A DNA stretch of 15,826 bases. Origin: CAYVBJ01 sp964415185 (GTDB taxonomy: Bacteria; Bacteroidota; Rhodothermia; Balneolales; Balneolaceae). A program made the position numbers and the translations under genes. Location: positions 1 to 15,826 of the forward strand of contig CAYPZI010000063.1 of NCBI GenBank assembly GCA_964415185.1. The letters are read 5' to 3'. Of the stretch, positions 7,895 to 14,087 are shown one piece after another. The first letter of the stretch is position 1, and every line of letters begins with the position of its first letter. Below the pieces are notes generated by a model, which was given only the letters and a program-made list of their open reading frames with translations, was not told the DNA's origin and ran no database searches.

Positions 7895-8434
7895 GCAAGA
7901 CAAAATTATAAACGCCGGAGAAGAAACGACGACCGGCCAAATATAAATGATGAAATAAGAGCACAAAAAGTGCGAGTCATCAAACCGGATGAGGATCACG
8001 AAATTACAGATCTGGACCGGGCTATTGAAATTGCCGAATCGTATGGCCTCGATTTGGTTGAAATTGCACCGAAAGCCAATCCGCCGGTATGTAAAGTGAT
8101 TGATTTCGGCAAGTTCATGTATGAGAAAAAGAAAAAAGAAAAAGAGGCCAAAAAGAAACAGCATACCATCCAGGTAAAAGAGCTTCGTTTCCGTCCCAAT
8201 ACGGACGATCACGACCTGGAATTCAAAACACGCCATGCAAGGGAATTCCTGGAAGGCGGCGACAAGGTAAAAGCCACGGTACAGTTCAGGGGGCGCGACA
8301 TGCTCTATACCGATAAAGGAAAAGAACTACTTGAAAATCTCGCCGAAGAGTTGAATGATGTGAGCAGTATCGAATCCAAGCCAACCATGGAAGGGCGAAG
8401 AATGATTATGATTTTATCTCCCGAAAAAAGCTAA
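7892..8434 (+). CDS. infC: Translation initiation factor IF-3, AUC start
   Basis: IF-3 binds the 30S subunit, checks codon-anticodon pairing at the start site and prevents premature 50S joining. From the ATC at 7892 the product has 180 residues, the normal length. The N-terminus reads (M)ARQNYKRRRRNDDRPNINDEIRA, the typical basic lead-in, with the IF-3 N-domain block 'VRVIKPDEDHEI' and 'ESYGLDLVEIAP', then 'ANPPVCKVIDFGKFMYE'. A lysine-rich linker helix (KKKKEKEAKKK) joins the C-domain, with 'VKELRFRP', 'GDKVKATVQFRGR' and 'RRMIMIL'. A near-cognate start is the hallmark of infC autoregulation: in E. coli the AUU start is rejected by IF-3 itself. The same logic is inferred here. It follows thrS by 29 bases. 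rpmI and rplT, usually next, are absent; a repeat hairpin follows instead. Confidence 0.95.
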   Translation: MARQNYKRRRRNDDRPNINDEIRAQKVRVIKPDEDHEITDLDRAIEIAESYGLDLVEIAPKANPPVCKVIDFGKFMYEKKKKEKEAKKKQHTIQVKELRFRPNTDDHDLEFKTRHAREFLEGGDKVKATVQFRGRDMLYTDKGKELLENLAEELNDVSSIESKPTMEGRRMIMILSPEKS

Positions 8435-8450
8435 TCAATACATAAATATC

Positions 8451-8553
8451 TCTGCGGAACTCAGCGAATACCTCTGCGAAAATCTGCGAGAAAAAAATAT
8501 CGGCGTCTGGGGTTCTCGCAGAGTATCGCGGATGAAACGCTGAGTTTCGCTGA
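8451..8553. repeat. Two inverted copies of a ~42-bp intergenic repeat, large hairpin and possible terminator
   Basis: Copy one is 8451-8492, built of four imperfect units of the form TCTGCGnnAA. Copy two, in opposite orientation, is 8513-8553. Perfect paired segments are TCTGCGAGAA (8483-8492) with TTCTCGCAGA (8513-8522), around a 20-base loop, and AACTCAGCG (8458-8466) with CGCTGAGTT (8538-8546). A T7 run follows at 8554-8560, overlapping the stop of the convergent SDR gene. The structure could end the thrS-infC transcript. A third, direct copy lies at 12224-12265, about 81 percent identical to copy one by hand count, so this is a dispersed element and not only a local hairpin. Confidence 0.8.
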
Positions 8554-8558
8554 TTTTT

Positions 8559-9413
8559 TTACCCTTCCCTCATCATCCTGAAGAGCTCTTTCAGCTCTTC
8601 TCTCGGCATCAGGGAATCGATAAAATTAAACTGTCCGGCAGCCAGTTTCTCGCCGCCGTCAATCGTAACACACTCACCCGTGATATAGGGAGCGAGGTCC
8701 GACATCAGGAAAACCGCAAGGTTGGCCAGCTCCTCATGCCTGCCGTAACGCTTTGCAGGAATCTTGTTCAGAAATTTTTCTTCAAATTTTTTATCCGGCA
8801 GCAGCCTGCTCCACGCCCCTTCCGTTGGAAATGGCCCGGGCGCAATGGCATTCAACCGGATATTGTACTCCGCCCATTCATAAGCAAGCGACCTCGTCAT
8901 GGCAAGCACACCGGCCTTTGCACACGCCGACGGCAGTACAAATGCCGAACCTGCATCCTCGGCATAGGTCGTTACAATGTTCAAAACAGACCCCGGACTT
9001 TTATTTTCAATCAGGTAATTCCCGAAAATATGCGTGCAGTTGAAACTGCCATGCAGCACAATATCGACAATAGCTTTGAATCCGCCGGGAGATAAATCCT
9101 CCGACGCACTCAGGAAGTTGCCGGCTGCATTATTGACCAATCCATTCAACTCACCAAAATCCGATACGATGGATTCGGCCATCTTTTCGACCCTTTCATA
9201 ATCACGGACATCCGCAACATAATATCGCGATTCACCGCCTGAGGAGGCTTCTTCAATTTCGGAAACCGCATTTTCAAGCTTTTCTTCAGTCCGGCCGCAT
9301 ATGGCCACGTTGGCACCAAGCCCGGAAAATGTGGTGGCCATGGAAAGCCCCAGCCCGCTGCCGCCGCCGGTAATAAGTATGGTTTGATTTTTCAGTGTGT
9401 CGGATCTAAACAT
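8559..9413 (-). CDS. SDR family oxidoreductase, 2,4-dienoyl-CoA reductase type
   Basis: Short-chain dehydrogenase of 284 residues with an N-terminal Rossmann fold: T15-G-G-G-S-G-L-G22 cofactor loop, 'CGRTEEKL' (39-46), 'ADVRD' (67-71) and N94-N-A-A-G98. An Arg directly after the second strand (R41) favours NADPH. The active-site helix reads 'PSACAKAGVLAMTRSLAYEW' (161-180), with lysine K166. The usual YxxxK tyrosine position is Ser162, as in 2,4-dienoyl-CoA reductases. 'LNAIAPGPFPTEGAWSRL' (187-204) is also characteristic of that group. The likely role is NADPH-dependent reduction of 2,4-dienoyl-CoA in unsaturated fatty acid beta-oxidation. No other fatty-acid gene is nearby, so the substrate is an inference from family resemblance. 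The gene converges on infC and diverges from the cohesin-like gene, so it is a single-gene unit. Confidence 0.88.
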   Translation of the reverse strand: MFRSDTLKNQTILITGGGSGLGLSMATTFSGLGANVAICGRTEEKLENAVSEIEEASSGGESRYYVADVRDYERVEKMAESIVSDFGELNGLVNNAAGNFLSASEDLSPGGFKAIVDIVLHGSFNCTHIFGNYLIENKSPGSVLNIVTTYAEDAGSAFVLPSACAKAGVLAMTRSLAYEWAEYNIRLNAIAPGPFPTEGAWSRLLPDKKFEEKFLNKIPAKRYGRHEELANLAVFLMSDLAPYITGECVTIDGGEKLAAGQFNFIDSLMPREELKELFRMMREG

Positions 9414-9440
9414 TTTAACAGGTTTTATTTTGATTTATCA

Positions 9441-9472
9441 ACAGCCCATAAAAAAAATTTTTACCGGGCTGT
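9441..9472. repeat. Inverted repeat ACAGCCC/GGGCTGT with A/T core
   Basis: Perfect 7-bp arms at 9441-9447 and 9466-9472 flank an A8T5 tract. It lies 28 bases upstream of the SDR start and 94 upstream of the cohesin-like gene, within a divergent promoter region. It could be an operator or a bent-DNA element; nothing shows which. Confidence 0.3.
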
Positions 9473-9504
9473 AAGAGTCAGTCATTTTTTTGATCATACT
9501 ACAA

Positions 9505-9527
9505 AGAACCGATTCGGAATTGGTTCT
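9505..9527. promoter_or_regulatory. 23-base near-perfect palindrome ahead of the cohesin-dockerin gene
   Basis: AGAACC (9505-9510) pairs with GGTTCT (9522-9527), and ATTC (9512-9515) pairs with GAAT (9517-9520). Only 9511/9521 and the central base do not match. TGATCA sites flank it at 9491-9496 and 9527-9532. It lies 26 bases before the ribosome binding site at 9553-9560, so it could be an operator or a 5' leader hairpin. Confidence 0.4.
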
Positions 9528-9565
9528 GATCAAGATAAACATTCACTATTCAAAAGGAGACAATC

Positions 9566-12031
9566 ATGACAAATCATACCATTAAGATACGTAAACTTAA
9601 CCGGATACCATTTCTGATTTTTGTACTTCTGTTTTCGGGAATCGCACATTATGTTCAGGCACAGGCAACTGTGACTGCCTCTACCGATCCGCTTGCTGTT
9701 AATCCGGGCGATGAATTTACGGTAACTTTTTCCGTGGATTCACCCGTAGATGCTTTTTTCTTTGCTTCAAGGGTCAGTTATGATCCGGGAAGCCTTGAGT
9801 TTTTGGGATTGGAGTCTGCCGGAATACTGCAAGAGCCGAATACGCTTACCTTCAGCAACAACTATTCGACCGGTGAAACCGGGATTTCGCTGACACGCAC
9901 CAGCCCACTTGCCTCACCGCAATCAGGGGACCTGGCATTGATCAGGTTCAGGGTAAAAAAGCTGGCTACTGCCGGTAGTACGCTTATCGAATTTTCTGAA
10001 GTTCAGCTTTCCGATTCGGAGGGAACAGATGTTGAGATCACTCCCCCTGCCGATACCGAAACCGCCATCAATGTTGAAATCGGAGAACTTGCTCTTGACA
10101 TGCCGGCTTCTGTTACCATACAGGACGGCCAAAGCTTCGATGCTGTCGGAAGGGTGTTCGTAAGCACGCTAACCGATGCCGGACTGGGTGAGGCGCCTCC
10201 GGGCCTGCAAGCCTGGGTTGGCCTGAATTCTGCCGATACCGATCCGTCAACATGGAGTGAGGATACCTGGCAGGAGATGGAGTTTGATACCGAAGACCCG
10301 GATGGATTTGCCCGGTTTCGCAGGGATATCGGGTTCATGCAGGAGCGAGGTGATTTCTATGTGGCAGTCAGGGCTCAGTTAAACAGCGGTAACTTTTTCT
10401 ATGGCGGACGCAGTGATGACGGTGGCGGGATCTGGGACGGAATTGAAAATACCTCAGCCTTCTTTTCAATCACTGAACCCGATGCATTTCGTTATACCGT
10501 CGTAAACTGGAATTTTGACAATGATACCGACTTGCCTGCTATAGCTGTTCCCGCCAATTCTTTATCTGAAATCGGCCTTGCCGGAGCATCAAGAAGTGGT
10601 TTTTCAAGCGGCGGTGCCAATTCACGCGGATGGAATGAAGAAGCCGGAGTTGAAAAATTCTGGTTCATAAAAGTATCAACCCGGAATTTCACGGAATTGA
10701 AGATCTCATCCCGGCAAAACAGCTCCGGTACCGGGCCCAAAGATTTCCAGCTTCAGGCAAGCACCGACAGCCTGAACTGGACAGATATACCAGGCGGAAC
10801 CATTGAGCTTGTTTCGAGTACTGCAAGCGGAGTGATTGATAACCTGGATCTCTCTCCTGCTTTCGATGACCAGGAAGTTCTTTACATTCGCTGGCTCAAT
10901 ACCAGTCCATTTGCCATTAATACGGATGAAATAACAGGGATTCACGACTTTACGGGCACTTCAGGTACCAGCCGTATTGACGATATCCTGGTCACGGGAA
11001 TCAACCTGAACAGGCAGGAAACGGAAATCTGGCCGGGGGATACGGATGACAACGGCACGGTTGCCGCCGATGATGTCCTGCCGCTTGGCATTAACTGGCA
11101 GCAGCGCGGTCCGAAACCCATATTTCCCTCCTTCGACTGGGCTCCGAGAAGAGTTGAAAAATGGGTAACGGACACACCCGGAAATATCATAACCGCTTCC
11201 GATGCCAACGGAGATGGAATTGTGAGTGAACGTGACCTGCAGGTGATCGGTTTGAACTTCGGTGAAACCCGTTCTTTGCCGCCGTCGGGCGGAATTGCTG
11301 AAAATCAAACAGACAATGAGGCATTTAAAATCGATCCGCTTGAAGCCGGCGACGTTTTCAGGCTGATTGTATCAGCAGAACGCCATACGGAACTGCTCGG
11401 GTCATCTTTTTCTGTAAATCTTCTCGGGATAGATCAAAATTTATGGGAAGTTTCTGTGATTGAGCCGTTATCGTGGGCCGAAGGATGGCTGGAAAGTAAT
11501 AATTTGCTCGAATTCAGGCATATAGACAAAGACAGCGGTGAAGTGAGCGGTGCATTTGTACACAAAGGAGTTACGGCAGATCAATCCGGCATTGACCTGA
11601 TAGCATTTGAGATCAGGGCAACGGGTTCGTGGGACAGTGCAATGCATGTCCGCCTTGCAAACGCATCTGTCATCAATTCGGATGGAATAAAAACACGGCT
11701 GGATGATGCCATCTTAAAATCTTTGAACACGGTTTCGCTCGAAGACCCGTTTAATGAGCTGCCCCGGGAAACAAGGCTTTTGAGTAATTATCCCAATCCG
11801 TTTAATCCATCTACCATTATCCGGTATGAGCTGGCTGAACCGGCAAATGTGAATTTAACCGTATATGATGTAATCGGACGAAAGGTAGCTGTGCTTGTAA
11901 ACAACAGACAAACGGCAGCCGGCCGTCACGAAATCCGGTTTGATGCAAATGGCCTTGCCAGCGGACTCTATCTCTACCGCCTGCAAACCGATAATTTCAT
12001 CCAGGCCCGGCAGATGATGCTGATTAAGTAA
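9566..12031 (+). CDS. Secreted cohesin- and dockerin-like protein with type IX sorting domain
   Basis: The 821-residue protein starts at ATG 9566, behind a strong AAAGGAGA (9553-9560). It has a Sec signal peptide (residues 1 to about 33, 'QAQA' at the cut region). Residues 36-172 resemble a cohesin domain ('NPGDEFTVTFSVDSP', 'VSYDPGSLEFLGL', 'ISLTRT'). Residues 180-300 and 306-480 are beta-rich and unassigned. Residues 489-570 form a dockerin-like pair of calcium loops: D492-x-D494-x-N496-G...D503 and D546-x-N548-x-D550-G...D557. Residues 594-712 look like a second cohesin-like fold. Residues 738-821 are a T9SS type A sorting domain ('NYPNPFNPST', 'GLASGLYLYRL'). It is expected to be exported through the outer membrane and attached to the surface or released. 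No glycoside hydrolase or other enzyme motif was seen, so a scaffold or adhesion role is inferred. It is a single-gene unit ending in a strong terminator. Confidence 0.88.
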   Translation: MTNHTIKIRKLNRIPFLIFVLLFSGIAHYVQAQATVTASTDPLAVNPGDEFTVTFSVDSPVDAFFFASRVSYDPGSLEFLGLESAGILQEPNTLTFSNNYSTGETGISLTRTSPLASPQSGDLALIRFRVKKLATAGSTLIEFSEVQLSDSEGTDVEITPPADTETAINVEIGELALDMPASVTIQDGQSFDAVGRVFVSTLTDAGLGEAPPGLQAWVGLNSADTDPSTWSEDTWQEMEFDTEDPDGFARFRRDIGFMQERGDFYVAVRAQLNSGNFFYGGRSDDGGGIWDGIENTSAFFSITEPDAFRYTVVNWNFDNDTDLPAIAVPANSLSEIGLAGASRSGFSSGGANSRGWNEEAGVEKFWFIKVSTRNFTELKISSRQNSSGTGPKDFQLQASTDSLNWTDIPGGTIELVSSTASGVIDNLDLSPAFDDQEVLYIRWLNTSPFAINTDEITGIHDFTGTSGTSRIDDILVTGINLNRQETEIWPGDTDDNGTVAADDVLPLGINWQQRGPKPIFPSFDWAPRRVEKWVTDTPGNIITASDANGDGIVSERDLQVIGLNFGETRSLPPSGGIAENQTDNEAFKIDPLEAGDVFRLIVSAERHTELLGSSFSVNLLGIDQNLWEVSVIEPLSWAEGWLESNNLLEFRHIDKDSGEVSGAFVHKGVTADQSGIDLIAFEIRATGSWDSAMHVRLANASVINSDGIKTRLDDAILKSLNTVSLEDPFNELPRETRLLSNYPNPFNPSTIIRYELAEPANVNLTVYDVIGRKVAVLVNNRQTAAGRHEIRFDANGLASGLYLYRLQTDNFIQARQMMLIK

Positions 12032-12040
12032 TCCATAAAT

Positions 12041-12073
12041 AAATAAACCGGGGTCAAATCCCGGTTTATTTTT
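12041..12073 (+). terminator. Rho-independent terminator of the cohesin-dockerin gene
   Basis: Perfect 12-bp stem AAATAAACCGGG (12041-12052) and CCCGGTTTATTT (12060-12071), loop GTCAAAT, then a T5 run (12069-12073). It begins ten bases after the stop codon. Confidence 0.9.
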
Positions 12074-12136
12074 ATCTAATCATATTCTCCGGACGCAATC
12101 TGTGTAGAAAACTTCGTGATGCTTGTTTCTTCGGGG

Positions 12137-12173
12137 CTTCGTGGCAAAATAGCAGCAAAAATTTGCCACGAAG
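12137..12173. repeat. Intergenic inverted repeat CTTCGTGGCAAA/TTTGCCACGAAG
   Basis: Perfect 12-bp arms at 12137-12148 and 12162-12173 with a 13-base loop. There is no T-run, and it is not needed as a terminator because one lies 64 bases upstream. Sequences of the 'gccacgaagac' type recur between genes in many Bacteroidota-like genomes, so it probably belongs to a dispersed family. That last point is recall, not measured here. Confidence 0.55.
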
Positions 12174-12223
12174 ACAATTAATTTTTCAGCAGATCCAATT
12201 AATTATAAATTAAATTGGAATTG

Positions 12224-12265
12224 TCCGCGAAACTCCGCGGAAACATTTGCGCAAATCTGCGAGAA
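12224..12265 (+). repeat. Third copy of the ~42-bp TCTGCG-type intergenic repeat
   Basis: Aligns without gaps to 8451-8492, with 34 of 42 positions identical by hand count and the last 13 identical. It contains a perfect 12-base palindrome ATTTGCGCAAAT (12245-12256). It sits between the convergent cohesin-dockerin and substrate-binding protein genes, the same kind of site as the pair after infC. Confidence 0.7.
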
Positions 12266-12328
12266 CCAAATATATCGGTTTTAAAAATTGGCAAAACCTG
12301 GTAATTCTGCATCAAAAAACCAAAATCC

Positions 12329-13348
12329 TTACTTCCACCCCACACGATCCATCAAACGAATGGCATCCGGATTATTTCTGCCGTACGATTCCACATTTAC
12401 GGCATCACTGTCGAACATGCCAAACTCTTGCAATATAGCCGGCAGTTCAACGGATTCCACAACAGGATATTCAAGATTCCCGAGCGAAAACAGATTCTGA
12501 GCATCACTTTCAGTCAGGTATTCAAGAAACCTAATGGCATTTTCACGATTCGGTGCATTTTTAACAACACCTGCTCCGCTAACATTTACGTGGGTGCCGC
12601 TGTTTTCACTATCCGGAAAATAGATACCGACGGCATCGGCAACCGCCTGGTCATCAGGATCATCCGAGGTTGCAAGCCTTGCCAGGTAATAGTGGTTGGC
12701 GATGGCTACATCACATTGGCCTGCAGCCACGGCTTTGATCTGGTCGGTGTCTCCTCCTTCCGGGTCACGTGCAAAATTGGAAACAAATGCTTCAGCCCAC
12801 TGCTCCGTTTTTTCCACTCCGTGTTTTTCAATCAGGGATGCAATCAGAGACTGGTTATAAATATTATTTGAGGAGCGTATGCAGATCCTGCCGTCCCATT
12901 TTTCATCGGCAAGTTCCCAGTAACCCTGGAGATCTGTCTCCGGGTTTACTTCCTCTCCGTTGTACACAATTCCCCTTACGCGTTTTGAAAATGCATACCA
13001 TTCGCCCTGCGGATCTCTCAGCTCGGATGGAATGGCACTGTTCAAAACCTCCGACTCGATCGACTGAAATATATCCGCCTCTTCGGCTCTCCAGAGCCTG
13101 CCTGCGTCAACTGTAATCAAGATATCAGCCGGACTGTTAAGGCCTTCGCTGTTAATCCTTTCAATCAATTCATCACTCCCGCCCTCAATCAGGTTAACGG
13201 CAATACCTGTTTTTTCGGTAAATGAATTGTATAATTCAAGATCGGTGTCGTAATGTCTTGCAGAGTAGATATTCAATTCTTGCTGTTCACCGCACGAAAT
13301 AAAAATGAGCGGTAAAGAGAAAAGAATCAGCTTTAGTATATGTTTCAT
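12329..13348 (-). CDS. Iron-type ABC transporter substrate-binding lipoprotein
   Basis: The start is placed at ATG 13348 because the product then begins with a lipoprotein signal (MKHILKLILFSLPLIFISC, Cys19). A GTG at 13390 is in frame but adds 14 unlikely residues. The 339-residue protein resembles FutA/FbpA-type ferric-binding proteins: first strand 'LNIYSARHYDTD' (25-36), 'PADILITVDAGRLW' (73-86), 'SKRVRGIVYN' (121-130), 'AAGQCDVAIANHYYLARL' (208-225) with the paired tyrosines Y220-Y221 that ligate iron in this family, and 'NRENAIRFLEYLTES' (267-281). The likely role is capture of ferric iron in the periplasm for an ABC importer. No permease or ATPase gene is adjacent, so its partners must be elsewhere. 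A 19-bp palindrome at 13413-13431 precedes it and fits metal-dependent control. Confidence 0.87.
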   Translation of the reverse strand: MKHILKLILFSLPLIFISCGEQQELNIYSARHYDTDLELYNSFTEKTGIAVNLIEGGSDELIERINSEGLNSPADILITVDAGRLWRAEEADIFQSIESEVLNSAIPSELRDPQGEWYAFSKRVRGIVYNGEEVNPETDLQGYWELADEKWDGRICIRSSNNIYNQSLIASLIEKHGVEKTEQWAEAFVSNFARDPEGGDTDQIKAVAAGQCDVAIANHYYLARLATSDDPDDQAVADAVGIYFPDSENSGTHVNVSGAGVVKNAPNRENAIRFLEYLTESDAQNLFSLGNLEYPVVESVELPAILQEFGMFDSDAVNVESYGRNNPDAIRLMDRVGWK

Positions 13349-13412
13349 TTTTAGATAAAGGTGGTTGTTTTTGATTGTGATTGTTTGCACCGGTTTAAAT
13401 CCCGCGTTATTA

Positions 13413-13431
13413 ATTTAGACCAATTCTAAAT
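13413..13431 (-). promoter_or_regulatory. 19-bp palindrome upstream of the iron-binding protein, DtxR/MntR-like operator candidate
   Basis: ATTTAGACCAATTCTAAAT on the plus strand has perfect 7-bp arms around a 5-base centre and lies 64 bases before the ATG at 13348. Size and TTTAGA/TCTAAA arms resemble operators of DtxR/MntR-type metalloregulators more than a classical Fur box. Assignment to that family is inferred from shape and from the iron-type gene it precedes. Confidence 0.5.
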
Positions 13432-13441
13432 AGATTGCAGC

Positions 13442-13467
13442 TAAAAAGCAACCCCGATTTCCGGGTT
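13442..13467 (-). terminator. Weak terminator candidate after DUF971 gene
   Basis: On the minus strand AACCC (13467-13463) can pair with GGGTT (13454-13450), followed by GCTTTTT (to 13443). The stem is only five base pairs. If real, it separates the DUF971 gene from the substrate-binding protein gene downstream. Confidence 0.3.
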
Positions 13468-13470
13468 TTA

Positions 13471-13812
13471 TCACTGAAAGCCGTCCCCTTCCGTTGAGGG
13501 ATCCATCATCCTGAGCAGGTCCCACCTGTACATGCCGCTGTCGTGGCCATCATCCCATTCAATCTTGAGGGCATGATTCCCGATAGTTTCAAGATCCCTG
13601 ATCTCATAACGCCTTGGAGGATCAATATGAAAAAGTTCCGGGTCATACCGTCCCATTTTTTCGTGTCCCCCCCGACACATTACACATGGACAATTCTTTC
13701 GCAACCCGAATAATGGATAAACCGATTTGTGGCCGTCTGCCCATTCTATTTCAAGAACCTGTTCCCTGTTAGAAACTTCAATCGATACCGGTTCTGTGGA
13801 TTTGGGATTCAT
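13471..13812 (-). CDS. DUF971 protein (gamma-butyrobetaine hydroxylase N-terminal-like domain)
   Basis: Small 113-residue soluble protein consisting of one DUF971/GBBH-like N-terminal domain. Evidence: 'VLEIEWADGHKSVYPLFGLRKNCPC' region at 19-43, the C41-x-C43-x-x-C46 motif followed by RGGHE, and the repeated 'LKIEWDDGHDSGMYRW' half (82-97). The two 'WxDGHxS' segments are the two halves of the domain. In eukaryotic gamma-butyrobetaine hydroxylase the domain binds zinc and aids dimer formation. Stand-alone bacterial copies are common, and their role is not established, though several are associated with iron-sulfur proteins. The Cys cluster here is consistent with metal binding. It lies upstream of the iron-binding protein gene on the same strand with 122 bases between the stop and the ATG at 13348; a palindrome and a weak terminator in between argue against a simple operon. 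Confidence 0.85.
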   Translation of the reverse strand: MNPKSTEPVSIEVSNREQVLEIEWADGHKSVYPLFGLRKNCPCVMCRGGHEKMGRYDPELFHIDPPRRYEIRDLETIGNHALKIEWDDGHDSGMYRWDLLRMMDPSTEGDGFQ

Positions 13813-14087
13813 TGTTTCTTACTTTAATATTTTGTTTTAATGTTAAATTTTATGTAAACCCGTAAAAATTTACCTCAGTGTTGCTTCCATTTTCTCAAAA
13901 TAATGCCATTTCAGAAAGGAAACTTTGCGGGTTTTTACCCGATGTTTTATCATTAACACTACACTAATTTTCTTGAACAATTATGATGATACCTGTTTAA
14001 ATCATCCCGTAAATCATTTTGCAAGGCTCTATAACGGGAATTTTCTTACAAAAAATCCATTTACTTTTACAAATCTAATCAGTCTGA

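Noticed and set aside
7769..8236. Long open frame antisense to thrS and infC
   Set aside because: It is the complement of two certain genes; its Phe/Leu-rich product is the mirror of the Lys/Glu-rich IF-3 linker.
8451..8492. Short CRISPR-like array suggested by repeated TCTGCG units
   Set aside because: Units are 10-12 bases, imperfect and without spacers of regular length, and no cas gene is nearby.
8736..9095. 119- and 96-codon frames opposite the SDR gene
   Set aside because: They lie entirely inside a well-supported SDR gene and match nothing.
13928..13941. CGGGT-TTTT-ACCCG hairpin as a terminator
   Set aside because: Only five base pairs, no T-run after it, and no gene ends just upstream on the plus strand.
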